DNA from: Polynucleobacter victoriensis
GTDB lineage: Bacteria; Pseudomonadota; Gammaproteobacteria; Burkholderiales; Burkholderiaceae
Direction: 5' to 3'
Assembly (NCBI RefSeq): GCF_900187875.1
Contig: NZ_FYEX01000001.1
Coordinates: 1,166,502 to 1,230,501 of the forward strand
Length of the DNA stretch: 64,000 nt
The notes beneath the pieces are model-generated. The model searched no databases. It saw nothing but the letters and a program-made list of their open reading frames with translations, and was not told the DNA's origin. This document shows positions 16,415 to 26,392 of this stretch, one piece after another. The position numbers and the translations under genes were made by a program. The first letter of the stretch is position 1; each line of letters begins with the position of its first letter.

Positions 16415-17611
16415 TTAAATCGATTTAATTACGCCGCGCAGTAAATCAACCATTTGCTTAAGTTCTTCGCGACTGATATTCAAGGCAGGCATAAAGCGCA
16501 ATAAGTTAGGGCGTGGAGAATTCAACAAAAGACCAAATGGCTCTAAATTACGAGCGCGCTCAACAATTTCAGGACCAATATCTTTATTGAGTTTGAGTGC
16601 ACGCAATAAACCTTCGCCTCTTTCACCATCTAAACCTAGTTCATTGCTTAGGTCTAGTAATAACTCTCTAAGATATTGACCCTTGGCTACCACTTCATCT
16701 AAGAAGCCTGGTGCGAGTAACTGATTAATGACGCTGCAGCCCACAGCAGTCATGAGTGGGTTACCGTTGTAAGTGCCGCCTTGATCACCCGGCTCAAAGC
16801 AGGCGACTTCATCGGTAGCTAGCAACGCAGCTAGAGGCACGCCACCACCAATGCCTTTACCTAAAGTCATGATGTCAGGGTTGATGTTATATAACTGGTG
16901 GGCAAATAGTTTTCCCGTACGTCCACATCCAGCTTGAACTTCATCCACGATGAGCAAAATATTGTTGGCTTTAGTGAATTCACGTAATTGACGCATGAAC
17001 TCATGATCTGCTGGAATAACGCCGCCTTCACCTTGAACTGGCTCTAGCATCACGGCCACAGTTTTCTCGTTCACTAATTTCTTAACTGACTCTAAATCAT
17101 TCAGCTCAGCTTTAGGAAAACCTGGTACCTGTGGAGCGAACATAGTGTCCCAGCCTTCTTTGCCGGAAGCGCTCATGGTGGCTAGTGTTCTACCGTGGAA
17201 GCCATGGTTGAACGTGATGATTTCATAGGCGTGATTCTTGTGCAGTTTGCCCCATTTGCGCGCTAGCTTAATAGCTCCTTCATTAGCTTCTGCACCGCTA
17301 TTGGCAAAGAACACCTTATTAAAGCAACTGTTGTCAGTTAGCAAGTTAGCTAGCTGAATCATAGGTTCGTTGTAAAAGGCAGGACTTGGGTTAATAACTT
17401 TTCTAGCCTGCTTTTCAAGTGCTTCGATCATGCCTGGGTTAGAGTGACCTAAGCAGTTAACTGCCCAACCTTGCAAAAAGTCTAAATATTTTTTGCCTTG
17501 GTGGTCGATGAGCCATGAGCCTTTGCCTTCAACAAAAACTAATTCTGGACGCTTAGTGATGTACATCACTGAGTGTGTATCAATATTCATATTTTTAGAC
17601 TCTGGGTTCAT
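16415..17611 (-). CDS. argD: Acetylornithine aminotransferase (class III)
   Basis: This 398-residue PLP enzyme of arginine synthesis swaps the amino group between N-acetylornithine and 2-oxoglutarate. It carries FFANSGAEANEGAIKLARK, the FNHGFHGRTLATMSASG stretch, the PLP-binding Asp in LIVDEVQAGCGRTG and the Schiff-base Lys in LGKGIGGGVPL. The C-terminal NLLRFMPALNIS is typical of ArgD. Other class III enzymes such as succinylornithine transaminase are possible, but ArgD is the standard single-copy call. It lies 39 bp downstream of the ferredoxin-type reductase on the same strand. Confidence 0.88.
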   Translation of the reverse strand: MNPESKNMNIDTHSVMYITKRPELVFVEGKGSWLIDHQGKKYLDFLQGWAVNCLGHSNPGMIEALEKQARKVINPSPAFYNEPMIQLANLLTDNSCFNKVFFANSGAEANEGAIKLARKWGKLHKNHAYEIITFNHGFHGRTLATMSASGKEGWDTMFAPQVPGFPKAELNDLESVKKLVNEKTVAVMLEPVQGEGGVIPADHEFMRQLREFTKANNILLIVDEVQAGCGRTGKLFAHQLYNINPDIMTLGKGIGGGVPLAALLATDEVACFEPGDQGGTYNGNPLMTAVGCSVINQLLAPGFLDEVVAKGQYLRELLLDLSNELGLDGERGEGLLRALKLNKDIGPEIVERARNLEPFGLLLNSPRPNLLRFMPALNISREELKQMVDLLRGVIKSI

Positions 17612-17650
17612 GATTCATCAAGAATTTAAATAACAATTTTTACAAAATGA

Positions 17651-18709
17651 TTAAGCAGGTGTTTTTTTAGCTAAATCTGCTGCTGAGGTAAATGCGTCAG
17701 CGTAGAACTCATCGCTAGGTAAACCACATTTTGCAACGAAATCATTTTTGGCTGATTCAACAACGATTGGTGCCCCACAGGCATAGACTTGGAAACCTGA
17801 CATATCAGGGTTGTCCTGCATTGCTGCAGCATGAACAAAGCCTGTTCTACCATTCCATTGATCTTCAGGTAGAGCATCTGACACAACTGGAATGTATTCA
17901 AATCCAGGAATTTCTTTTGCCCAAGTTTGGCATAACTCATGGTGATAGAAATCCTTTGGTCGACGACCGCCCCAGTACAGCTTAATCGGGCGTGAAATCC
18001 CTTGGTGACGAATATGTTCAACAATGCCCTTAATCGGAGCAAAGCCTGTGCCTGAGGCAATAAAGATAATGGGTTTATTAGAGTCCTCACGCAAGAAGAA
18101 GCTACCCAATGGGCCTTCAAAGCGCAAGATATCCTTTTCTTTCATCATCGTGCCTGATTCGCTGCTACCAAACACGAAGTCTGTGAAAGCGCCACCTGGC
18201 ATGTGTCTGATGTGCAATTCCAGTGGGCCCTCTTCGTGAGGGGCACTCGCAATTGAGTAAGCTCTGCGTTTATCTTTGAGTAAGAACTCAATATATTGAC
18301 CCGCCACAAATTGGAATTTTTCGGTGGCTGGAAGTTGTAGCTTCACGATAACCACATCGTCAGTGACACGGTTAAGGCTTGCAACTCGGCAAGGAATCTT
18401 TTTGATGACCACGTCGCCATGGGCTTCAACTTCTCTTACATCAATCACTAAATCGGATTCTGCTTTAGCGCAGCAAAACAAAGCCATGCTATTTAAAGCC
18501 TCTTCGCCACTGAGGGCTTTTTCATTATGGTCGCCATGGCTCACACAGCCTGACTCAACCTTTCCTTTGCATGAACCGCATGCACCATTTTTGCAACCGT
18601 ACGGTAAATGAATACCCTGTCTCATCGCTGCTTCTAGAACAGTTTCATCACTGTTTGCACTAAAAGTTTTTCCGCTATTTTTAATGGTAATTTGGTAAGA
18701 CACTGACAT
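17651..18709 (-). CDS. 2Fe-2S/FAD oxidoreductase, CDP-6-deoxy-glucoseen-reductase-like
   Basis: This 352-residue flavoprotein has an N-terminal plant-type 2Fe-2S domain (about residues 1-90) with the cluster motif CKNGACGSCKGKV plus a later cysteine in ALFCCA. It continues as a ferredoxin-NADP reductase module with the FAD motif RRAYSIASAP and the NAD(P)-binding IFIASGTGFAPIKG. Betaproteobacterial homologues are usually named after AscD, an enzyme of ascarylose synthesis, but no sugar genes are near. An electron-transfer or flavin-reductase role is more likely. It is divergent from the SDR gene with 29 bp between starts. Confidence 0.82.
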   Translation of the reverse strand: MSVSYQITIKNSGKTFSANSDETVLEAAMRQGIHLPYGCKNGACGSCKGKVESGCVSHGDHNEKALSGEEALNSMALFCCAKAESDLVIDVREVEAHGDVVIKKIPCRVASLNRVTDDVVIVKLQLPATEKFQFVAGQYIEFLLKDKRRAYSIASAPHEEGPLELHIRHMPGGAFTDFVFGSSESGTMMKEKDILRFEGPLGSFFLREDSNKPIIFIASGTGFAPIKGIVEHIRHQGISRPIKLYWGGRRPKDFYHHELCQTWAKEIPGFEYIPVVSDALPEDQWNGRTGFVHAAAMQDNPDMSGFQVYACGAPIVVESAKNDFVAKCGLPSDEFYADAFTSAADLAKKTPA

Positions 18710-18738
18710 TCCTTTTTTAAAGCATTACGATTGAGTTC

Positions 18739-19623
18739 ATGCAACGTATAGGTAAACCTAGAATTCTCATAGTTGGTTGTGGCGACGTCGGTATGCGCTT
18801 ACTGCCTCTATTGGTTGAAAAATACAGAGTTTTCGCTCTGACTTCCTCGCAAGACAGAATGCTCACTTTGAGACAGGCTGGTGTAACCCCTATTTTGGGG
18901 GATCTTGACCAAGCACATACTCTGTGGCGCTTACCGCACTTAGCTGCCCAGGTGGTTCATTTAGCCCCGCCACCATCTCAAGGCTCCACTGACACCCGAA
19001 CACACAACTTATTACGGATTTTAGCGCAGGGGAGTGGTTTTATCAGACAACTGGTCTATATCAGCACAACTGGTGTCTATGGAGATTGTCAGGGAGCGAC
19101 GATTGATGAAACACGTCAGGTGAATCCCAAAAGTGCTAGAGCCCTCAGAAGAGTATCTGCGGAGGCCCAAATTAGAGCTTGGGCAGTGACTCATCAAGTT
19201 CAAGCCCAGATTCTGAGGGTACCTGGTATTTATGCGGGAGATCGACTCCCTCTTGATCGCATTGCCCGTCAGTTGCCAGCTTTGGTTAAAAACGATGATG
19301 TTTTTACCAATCATATTCATGCGGATGATTTGGCAAAATTGATAATTTATGTTTTATCCAGGGGTAAGGCACAACGTGTCATCAATGCTTGCGATGACAG
19401 TGATATGTTGATGGGTGATTATTTTGATTTGGTTGCTGATGCATTTAATTTGCCAAAGCCACCAAGAGTCACAAAGCAGGAACTGCCCAACTTGGTTGAG
19501 CCTATGACGCTTTCATTCATGAGTGAGTCTAGGCGCATAAAAAACCACCGTTTAAGTGAACTTAGGTTTCAACTCACTTATCCAACGGTGGCAGATTTTC
19601 TGAAAACTACTAAAGCTACTTAA
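18739..19623 (+). CDS. SDR-family NAD(P)-dependent epimerase/dehydratase-like protein
   Basis: This 294-residue extended short-chain dehydrogenase fold protein has the N-terminal nucleotide-binding motif LIVGCGDVGMRLL. A YISTTGVYGD segment takes the usual position of the active-site Tyr region, and HADDLAKLI is the epimerase-family mark. It resembles the YeeZ-type SDR proteins, whose substrate is unknown. It ends 1 bp from the end of the convergent glnS. No pathway can be inferred from the neighbours. Confidence 0.8.
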   Translation: MQRIGKPRILIVGCGDVGMRLLPLLVEKYRVFALTSSQDRMLTLRQAGVTPILGDLDQAHTLWRLPHLAAQVVHLAPPPSQGSTDTRTHNLLRILAQGSGFIRQLVYISTTGVYGDCQGATIDETRQVNPKSARALRRVSAEAQIRAWAVTHQVQAQILRVPGIYAGDRLPLDRIARQLPALVKNDDVFTNHIHADDLAKLIIYVLSRGKAQRVINACDDSDMLMGDYFDLVADAFNLPKPPRVTKQELPNLVEPMTLSFMSESRRIKNHRLSELRFQLTYPTVADFLKTTKAT

Positions 19624-19624
19624 A

Positions 19625-21412
19625 CTACTTCCAAGTGTCCTTAAGACCCACGCACATGTTAAAGACAGGTTTGGCGGCGCTGTGATCAACACGGTCAGCA
19701 ACAAAATAACCATGGCGTTCAAATTGGAAGCGTTGCTCGGCTTTGACATTGCTCAAACTTGGCTCTAGATACGCAGTTAAAACTTGCTTAGAGTTTGGAT
19801 TAATAGCATCTAAGAAATTTTTGTCGCCGCTATCTGGGTGAGGGTCTGTGAATAGTCGATCGTATATGCGAACTTCAGCCTTGATCGCATTTTTTGCGCT
19901 GACCCAATGCAGGTTACCTTTGACTTTGTAATTATTTGATTCTGGAGTGCCGCTCTTACTGTCAGAAAAATAATTGGCGTGAACAGCAGTGACTTCACCA
20001 TTCGCATCAGTATCGTAACCCGTGCATTCAATCACAAAGCCATGGCGCAAGCGTACGCGACTGCCTGGTTGACCATCCTTAGGTGGATAAAGTCTAAAGA
20101 AACCTTTGATTGGTTCAATCATGAAGTCATCAGCTTCAATCCAAAGCTCTTTGGTGAGAGTGAACTCTCTGCGACCCCAATCCTCGTGATGTGGATGTTT
20201 AGGCGCTGAACAAGGCTCCTCAACTGTCGGATCAAAATTATCAATAATCAGTTTGAGTGGCTTGAGAACAGCAAAAGCTCTTTCTGCTCTGGCATCTAAA
20301 TCATCGCGGAGTGCTTGTTCAAGAACTGACATATCAATCCAGCTATCAGCTTTCGATACGCCAATACGTTCGCAGAACAATCTCAAGCTCTCGGGAGTGA
20401 AGCCACGCCTTCTGATGCCAACAATCGTTGGTAAGCGAGGGTCATCCCAGCCATCCACACGTTTTTCTTCTACTAACTGCAACAACTTACGTTTACTTGT
20501 GATGGCATACGTTAAGTTAAGGCGAGCGAATTCATATTGCTTAGGCAGTGGACCTTTAAATACACCGATATCTTTTAACGCCTCTAATACCCAATCGTAA
20601 AGCGGCCGATTGTTTTCAAACTCTAGTGTGCAAATAGAGTGCGTGATGTTTTCAAGTGCATCAGAAATGCAATGTGTGAAATCGTAAAGAGGATAGATGC
20701 ACCATTTATCGCCTGTGCGGTGATGGTGCGCATGACGAATACGGTAAATAACTGGATCACGCATCACAATATTAGGATGCGCCATATCGATTTTTAACCT
20801 CAACACATGGGCGCCATCGGGATACTTACCCGCTTTCATGTCTCTGAATAAAGTTAAGTTCTCTTCAGGAGCGCGATTTCTAAAAGGGCTATTAGTACCT
20901 AATTGTGTAAATGTGCCACGGTTCTTATGTATCTCATCCGCTGATTGACTATCAATGTAAGCTTTACCAGCCTCAATTAGTTTTTCAGCAAATTCGTACA
21001 GTTGATCGAAGTAGTCGCTAGCGTAGTGCTGATGCTCTACACCATCTTCTACCCAGTCAAAGCCTAACCAACGCACAGCATCAATGATGCTATCAACGTA
21101 CTCTGTTTCTTCTTTACTCGGATTCGTATCGTCAAAGCGCATATTGCAACGAGCGCCTTGGGGAGCATGGGCGTAATCCCTAGCTAGACCAAAATTGAGG
21201 CAAATACTCTTAGCATGGCCAATATGAAGATAGCCATTGGGCTCTGGTGGAAAGCGGGTAATAACGCTTGGAAGTGGCTTGCCAGCGGAATCTAAGCGAT
21301 TGGCATGCTTGCCACTAGCAAGGTCAGAATCAATGATTTGGCGCAAAAAATTCGAGACCTCTAGGGTCTCGAATTTAGAAGGGGATGGGTTCTTCTTTTC
21401 AGACATACCCAT
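19625..21412 (-). CDS. glnS: Glutaminyl-tRNA synthetase
   Basis: GlnS charges tRNA-Gln directly. This 595-residue class I enzyme has the HIGH motif in PPEPNGYLHIGHAKSI near residue 60 and the KMSKS counterpart ITSKRKLLQLV. The Glu/Gln-specific block DDTNPSKEETEYVDSI and a C-terminal beta-barrel anticodon domain are also present. Two in-frame ATGs, 21412 and 21406, are both possible starts. It begins 9 bp after tctA ends, so it may share the tctB-tctA transcript. Its end abuts the SDR gene. Confidence 0.96.
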   Translation of the reverse strand: MGMSEKKNPSPSKFETLEVSNFLRQIIDSDLASGKHANRLDSAGKPLPSVITRFPPEPNGYLHIGHAKSICLNFGLARDYAHAPQGARCNMRFDDTNPSKEETEYVDSIIDAVRWLGFDWVEDGVEHQHYASDYFDQLYEFAEKLIEAGKAYIDSQSADEIHKNRGTFTQLGTNSPFRNRAPEENLTLFRDMKAGKYPDGAHVLRLKIDMAHPNIVMRDPVIYRIRHAHHHRTGDKWCIYPLYDFTHCISDALENITHSICTLEFENNRPLYDWVLEALKDIGVFKGPLPKQYEFARLNLTYAITSKRKLLQLVEEKRVDGWDDPRLPTIVGIRRRGFTPESLRLFCERIGVSKADSWIDMSVLEQALRDDLDARAERAFAVLKPLKLIIDNFDPTVEEPCSAPKHPHHEDWGRREFTLTKELWIEADDFMIEPIKGFFRLYPPKDGQPGSRVRLRHGFVIECTGYDTDANGEVTAVHANYFSDSKSGTPESNNYKVKGNLHWVSAKNAIKAEVRIYDRLFTDPHPDSGDKNFLDAINPNSKQVLTAYLEPSLSNVKAEQRFQFERHGYFVADRVDHSAAKPVFNMCVGLKDTWK

Positions 21413-21421
21413 ATTGTAGAT

Positions 21422-22924
21422 TTATTCTTCGACGAAGGCTTCTTCTCTTGTTTTCTTAACTGCTGGCAAGGTCACAATTACCACCAATGCAGCTGCTGCA
21501 ATCAATAGACCAAGAGATAGTGGTCTTGTAACAAATACTGTGAAATCACCCCTAGCCAACAATAGTGCACGGCGGAAATTCTCTTCCATCATTGGTCCCA
21601 AAACGAAACCTAGAAGTAGTGGAGGAGCTTCGCAACCTAATTTCACGAACAAATATCCAATCACGCCAAATGCTGCTGTGATGAAAATATCGAAGTTAGT
21701 GTTGTTCACTGTATAAACACCGATACAGCAGAACACAAGGATCGCTGGATATAAGTGCTTGTATGGAATTGTCAACATCTTCACCCATACGCCAATCAAC
21801 GGCAAGTTCAAGATGATCAACATGAAGTTACCAATCCACATAGATGCAATCAAACCCCAGAATAGTGCTGGGTTAGAGCTCATGACTTGTGGGCCTGGTT
21901 GAATGTTGTGAATTGTCATCGCACCCACCATCAAGGCCATCACAGCATTAGGAGGAATACCCAATGTTAATAATGGAATGAATGATGTTTGTGAGGCAGC
22001 ATTGTTAGCGCTTTCTGGACCAGCAACACCCTCGATGGCACCTTTACCAAACTCGGCGCTATGTTTTGATGTTTTCTTCTCTAATGAATATGCTGCGAAC
22101 GCCGCAAGAGCTGCACCGCCGCCAGGTAAAACGCCAAGGATTGAGCCGATACTTGTGCCTCTTAGAATTGAAGGCATCATGCGCTTGAAATCTTCTTTGC
22201 TTGGCCAGAGTGATGTCACTTTATCCAAGAAAGTTTCACGCTTTTCTTTTTGCTCAAGGTTACTCATGATTTCTGCGAAACCAAACACACCCATCGCTAC
22301 TGATACGAAACCAATGCCGTCTGTTAGTTCAGGAATATCAAATGAGTAACGTGCAGTACCAGAGTTAACGTCTGTACCAATCAAGCCCAATAAAAGACCT
22401 AATACGATCATGGCAATCGCTTTAACCAATGAGCCAGAAGCCAATACCACTGCACCAATTAGACCAAGCACCATCAGTGAGAAGTATTCGGCGGGGCCAA
22501 ATTTAAATGCAATTTCTGACAGAGGTGCTGCAAATGCTGCCAATACTAAAGTTGCAACACAGCCAGCAAAGAATGAGCCAAAGCCAGCTGTAAATAGAGC
22601 AACACCTGCACGACCACGTCGTGCCATCTGGTAACCGTCAATCGCAGTTACCACCGACGATGACTCGCCGGGGATGTTGACCAAAATCGCTGTGGTTGAG
22701 CCACCGTATTGGGCGCCGTAATAGATACCGGCCAACATGATGAGCGCAGCAATCGGAGGCAAGGCATATGTTGCTGGCAAGAGCATCGCAATCGTTGCGA
22801 TAGGACCTAAGCCTGGTAACACACCAATCATTGTGCCTAGTAGGCAACCAATGAAACAGTAAAGTAGGTTTTGAGCTGTAAATGCTGTGGCAAAACCAAG
22901 AGCTAAGTTATCTAGTAATTCCAT
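21422..22924 (-). CDS. tctA: Tripartite tricarboxylate transporter large permease, TctA family
   Basis: This 500-residue membrane protein of about 10-12 helices is a TctA-type permease. The family marker is near the N-terminus (GVLPGLGPIATIAMLLP) and its internal duplicate is mid-protein (LGVLPGGGAALAAFAAY). GPESANNAASQTSFIPLLTLG is also typical. TctA works with TctB and a periplasmic TctC to import citrate or other carboxylates. Here it follows tctB by 17 bp and precedes glnS by 9 bp. No TctC gene occurs in the window, so the substrate cannot be assigned. Confidence 0.9.
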   Translation of the reverse strand: MELLDNLALGFATAFTAQNLLYCFIGCLLGTMIGVLPGLGPIATIAMLLPATYALPPIAALIMLAGIYYGAQYGGSTTAILVNIPGESSSVVTAIDGYQMARRGRAGVALFTAGFGSFFAGCVATLVLAAFAAPLSEIAFKFGPAEYFSLMVLGLIGAVVLASGSLVKAIAMIVLGLLLGLIGTDVNSGTARYSFDIPELTDGIGFVSVAMGVFGFAEIMSNLEQKEKRETFLDKVTSLWPSKEDFKRMMPSILRGTSIGSILGVLPGGGAALAAFAAYSLEKKTSKHSAEFGKGAIEGVAGPESANNAASQTSFIPLLTLGIPPNAVMALMVGAMTIHNIQPGPQVMSSNPALFWGLIASMWIGNFMLIILNLPLIGVWVKMLTIPYKHLYPAILVFCCIGVYTVNNTNFDIFITAAFGVIGYLFVKLGCEAPPLLLGFVLGPMMEENFRRALLLARGDFTVFVTRPLSLGLLIAAAALVVIVTLPAVKKTREEAFVEE

Positions 22925-22941
22925 TATTTATCTCCTGGCAA

Positions 22942-23403
22942 TTAAGCAGCTAAGAAGCTTGGCCACACTTGGAATTGAAGTTTCAATCCCCAAATGAAAG
23001 CAACATAAGCAATCACGTTAAGAATCACTGCGTTAACCACAGTACCCTTCCAGTGGAATTCATGGCTGGCCATCGCTGAAATGAAAATCAACATGATCAA
23101 AGAAACGATTAAGCCCATTGGCTTCAAGACCAAACCAAACAAAATGACTGAGCCGGTAACCCACATCACTGAAACCCAGTCCCAGCTTGCTAGTTCGTCT
23201 TTTGATGTCTTGGCAGACATAGAAGTCATTGTGATGATGGCGCCAAGTAGCGCTAGAACAATACCTAACCAGAATGGAAAGTAACCTGGGCCCATTTTGG
23301 CCGGTGTTCCCATGTTGTATGTCGTTGCAATGTAGGCAAATAGGATGCCAACAATCACAAACATCAAACCTGAGGCAAAGTCTTTTTGGCTGCGAATTTG
23401 CAT
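22942..23403 (-). CDS. tctB: Tripartite tricarboxylate transporter small membrane protein, TctB family
   Basis: This 153-residue protein has four hydrophobic segments (about residues 10-30, 38-58, 80-110 and 120-145) and the TctB beginning KDFASGLMFVIVG, with GPGYFPFWLGIVLALLG. It is the small subunit of the transporter whose large subunit tctA follows after 17 bp. The start ATG 23403 is separated from the divergent alaS by 128 bp, which should hold promoters for both directions. Confidence 0.87.
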   Translation of the reverse strand: MQIRSQKDFASGLMFVIVGILFAYIATTYNMGTPAKMGPGYFPFWLGIVLALLGAIITMTSMSAKTSKDELASWDWVSVMWVTGSVILFGLVLKPMGLIVSLIMLIFISAMASHEFHWKGTVVNAVILNVIAYVAFIWGLKLQFQVWPSFLAA

Positions 23404-23531
23404 AAATGTTTCCCCAAAATTTTTTAAAAAAGCTTTCTTTGACAGAATTGTAAGCTTTCTTAAAGGTTGAATTCAATTTTTCTTTGCGGGGGTTTATACC
23501 TAGAGAGTCTCTCTGAGTCATAATTACGCTC

Positions 23532-26159
23532 ATGAAAGTTACTCAAATTCGCGAAAATTTCTTAAAGTTCTTTGAATCTAAAGGCCATCAGGTCGTTTCC
23601 TCAAGCCCAGTGGTGCCCGGTGATGACCCAACCCTGTTGTTTACCAATGCGGGTATGAATCAATTCAAGGATGTTTTTTTAGGCTTTGACAAGCGCCCTT
23701 ATACAAGAGCAACCACTGCTCAAAAATGTATTCGTGCTGGTGGCAAACATAATGACTTGGATAACGTTGGTTATACAGCCCGTCATCACACATTCTTTGA
23801 AATGCTAGGTAATTTTTCTTTTGGCGACTATTTCAAAAGAGACGCTATTAGTTACGCTTGGGAACTTCTAACAACCGTTTACAAATTACCTGCGGATAAA
23901 TTGTGGGTCACTGTTTACGCTGAAGATGATGAGGCCTATGACATTTGGGCTAAAGAAGTTGGTGTGCCAACTGAGAGAATTATTCGCATTGGTGACAACA
24001 AGGGCGCGCGTTACGCATCAGATAATTTTTGGATGATGGGTGACACTGGTCCATGCGGTCCTTGCACAGAAATTTTCTACGATCACGGTGAAGATATTCC
24101 TGGCGGCCCTCCGGGTAGCCCTGAAGAAGATGGTGACCGCTACATTGAGATTTGGAATAACGTCTTCATGCAATTTAATCGCGATGAAGATGGTGTGATG
24201 CATCCATTGCCTAAGCCTAGCGTTGATACTGGTATGGGTCTTGAGCGTATTGCTGCAGTGTTGCAGCATGTTCACTCAAACTATGAAATTGATTTATTTG
24301 TTAATTTGTTGGCAGCTGCCAAGTCAGCAGTGGATGGTGCAGGTGCTGGCAATTGTGATGCCAATAGCCCATCACTAAAAGTGATTGCTGACCATATTCG
24401 TGCTTGTTCATTTACTGTTACAGATGGTGTGATTCCAGGTAATGCAGGACGCGGTTATGTACTGCGCCGTATTACTCGTCGTGCGATTCGTCATGGTTAT
24501 AAATTAGGCGCACGCGCACCATTCTTCCATAAGCTTGTGAGTGCTTTAGTGAAAGAAATGGGCGACGCCTATCCTGAGCTAAAAGCTAATGAGGCACGTG
24601 TTACAGAAGTATTAAAGCAAGAAGAGGAACGTTTTTTCCAAACCATCTCTAACGGTATGGAAATTCTTGAGGCAGCTTTAGCGGGTTCATCGAAAGTGAT
24701 TGATGGCGAAACCGCATTTAAATTACACGACACATTTGGTTTTCCGCTTGATCTGACTGCAGACGTATGTCGTGAGCGTGGTGTGACAGTGGATGAGGCT
24801 GGTTTTGAAGTTGCCATGAACCGTCAGCGCGATCAAGCGCGTGCCGCAGGCAAATTCAAAATGGCGCAAGGCTTGGAGTACGCTGGTGCACCAACAGTAT
24901 TCCATGGCTATGACACCTTAAATCAAGAATCAGCAAAAGTGTTGGCCTTGTATGTTGATGGTTCGCAAGTACCTTCAGTCAAGGCTGGTGATAACGCTGT
25001 GATTGTTTTGGATAACACCCCTTTCTATGCTGAATCAGGCGGGCAAGTAGGCGATGCAGGCGAACTGCGTAATACAACAAGTTTGTTTGATGTTGAAGAT
25101 ACGCTGAAAATTCAAGCAGATGTATTTGGCCATCATGGTCAAGTCTTAGAAGGTGAGATCAAGGTTGGTGATCAGCTCAATGCCAAAGTAAACGCTGAGA
25201 GACGTGCTAGAACTATTCGTCACCACAGCGCAACTCATCTGATGCATAAAGCTTTGCGAGAGGTGTTGGGTGCGCACGTGCAACAAAAAGGCTCGCTGGT
25301 AGATCCAGATAAAACACGTTTTGACTTTACGCACACAGCACCAATGACAGCAGAACAAATTGCTCAGGTGGAGCAATTGGTTAATGCAGAAATTTTGGCT
25401 AATGCTGCAGCGTCAGCGAAAGTGATGAGCTTAGATGACGCGCAAAAAACTGGTGCCATGATGTTGTTTGGTGAAAAGTACGGTGAAACTGTTCGCGTAC
25501 TTGAGATTGGTTCATCAAAAGAGCTTTGCGGTGGTACGCATGTACAGCGCACGGGTGATATTGGTATCTTTAAGATTTTGGCTGAAAGTGGTGTGGCTGC
25601 TGGTATTCGTCGTGTTGAGGCGATTGCAGGAGATCGCGCTCTGAGCTATTTGCAAAAACTAGATACGCAAATTAATCAGCTAGCAGCTAGCTTAAAAGCT
25701 ACGCCAAGTGATTTGGCTCAACGTATCACTCAATTACAAGATCATGCACGCTCTTTGGAGAAAGAGTTAGAGCGCTTGGGTTCTAAGTTGGCAGCGAGCC
25801 AAGGTGATGAGTTGGTTTCAAAAGCTGTGGAAGTGAATGGAATCCGTATTTTGGCAGCTCAACTTGAGGGTGCAGACGCCAAGGTGCTAAGAGAAACGCT
25901 AGACCAGTTGAAGAATAAATTGAAGTCTGCTGCCATTGTTTTGGCGTCCGTGCAAGATGGCAAAGTTCAGTTAGCCGCTGGCGTGACTGCTGATGCTGTA
26001 GGAAAAGTTAAAGCTGGTGATTTGGTTAACCACGTTGCTCAACAAGTGGGTGGTAAGGGCGGCGGTAAACCTGACATGGCAATGGCAGGCGGCACAGATC
26101 CTAAACGTCTTGTTGCTGCGCTTAACAGTGTTCAAGCATGGGTTACAGAGCGTCTATGA
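23532..26159 (+). CDS. alaS: Alanyl-tRNA synthetase
   Basis: This 875-residue class II synthetase has an aminoacylation domain (MKVTQIRENFLKFFESKGH onward, RHHTFFEMLGNFSFGDYF), an editing domain with zinc ligands in HHSATHLMHKAL and CGGTHVQRTGDIG, and a C-terminal DHHA1-like part ending GGKGGGKPDMAMAGG. No Shine-Dalgarno is seen before the ATG. A CATAAT hexamer ends 7 bases before it, so the mRNA may have little or no leader. The stop overlaps the start of the TusA-like gene as ATGA. Confidence 0.97.
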   Translation: MKVTQIRENFLKFFESKGHQVVSSSPVVPGDDPTLLFTNAGMNQFKDVFLGFDKRPYTRATTAQKCIRAGGKHNDLDNVGYTARHHTFFEMLGNFSFGDYFKRDAISYAWELLTTVYKLPADKLWVTVYAEDDEAYDIWAKEVGVPTERIIRIGDNKGARYASDNFWMMGDTGPCGPCTEIFYDHGEDIPGGPPGSPEEDGDRYIEIWNNVFMQFNRDEDGVMHPLPKPSVDTGMGLERIAAVLQHVHSNYEIDLFVNLLAAAKSAVDGAGAGNCDANSPSLKVIADHIRACSFTVTDGVIPGNAGRGYVLRRITRRAIRHGYKLGARAPFFHKLVSALVKEMGDAYPELKANEARVTEVLKQEEERFFQTISNGMEILEAALAGSSKVIDGETAFKLHDTFGFPLDLTADVCRERGVTVDEAGFEVAMNRQRDQARAAGKFKMAQGLEYAGAPTVFHGYDTLNQESAKVLALYVDGSQVPSVKAGDNAVIVLDNTPFYAESGGQVGDAGELRNTTSLFDVEDTLKIQADVFGHHGQVLEGEIKVGDQLNAKVNAERRARTIRHHSATHLMHKALREVLGAHVQQKGSLVDPDKTRFDFTHTAPMTAEQIAQVEQLVNAEILANAAASAKVMSLDDAQKTGAMMLFGEKYGETVRVLEIGSSKELCGGTHVQRTGDIGIFKILAESGVAAGIRRVEAIAGDRALSYLQKLDTQINQLAASLKATPSDLAQRITQLQDHARSLEKELERLGSKLAASQGDELVSKAVEVNGIRILAAQLEGADAKVLRETLDQLKNKLKSAAIVLASVQDGKVQLAAGVTADAVGKVKAGDLVNHVAQQVGGKGGGKPDMAMAGGTDPKRLVAALNSVQAWVTERL

Positions 26160-26392
26160 GTTTGCCTAAGGTAGATAAAGAGGTTGATGCTAGCGGGTTA
26201 AATTGCCCGCTACCGATCTTAAGGGCTAAAAAAGCATTGGCTGAAATGCAAAGTGGTGAAGTTTTAAAGGTGATTGCCACCGATAGTGGCTCTGAGCATG
26301 ACTTTCCGACTTTTGCTAAGCAAACTGGTAACGATTTACTAGCCAGCGAAAAATTAGCGGACGCTTTTGTTTTTTATCTAAAGCGCCGCTAA
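26156..26392 (+). CDS. TusA/SirA-like sulfurtransferase-family protein
   Basis: This 78-residue protein has the TusA fold signature: DASGLNCPLPILRAKKAL with the family's active cysteine in the CPxP motif (CPLP), then SGEVLKVIATDSGSEHDFPTF. Family members relay persulfide sulfur for tRNA thiolation, molybdenum cofactor or other uses; the partner is not evident here. The ATG overlaps the alaS stop, indicating translational coupling. Its own TAA lies inside a terminator stem shared with the convergent galU. Confidence 0.88.
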   Translation: MSLPKVDKEVDASGLNCPLPILRAKKALAEMQSGEVLKVIATDSGSEHDFPTFAKQTGNDLLASEKLADAFVFYLKRR

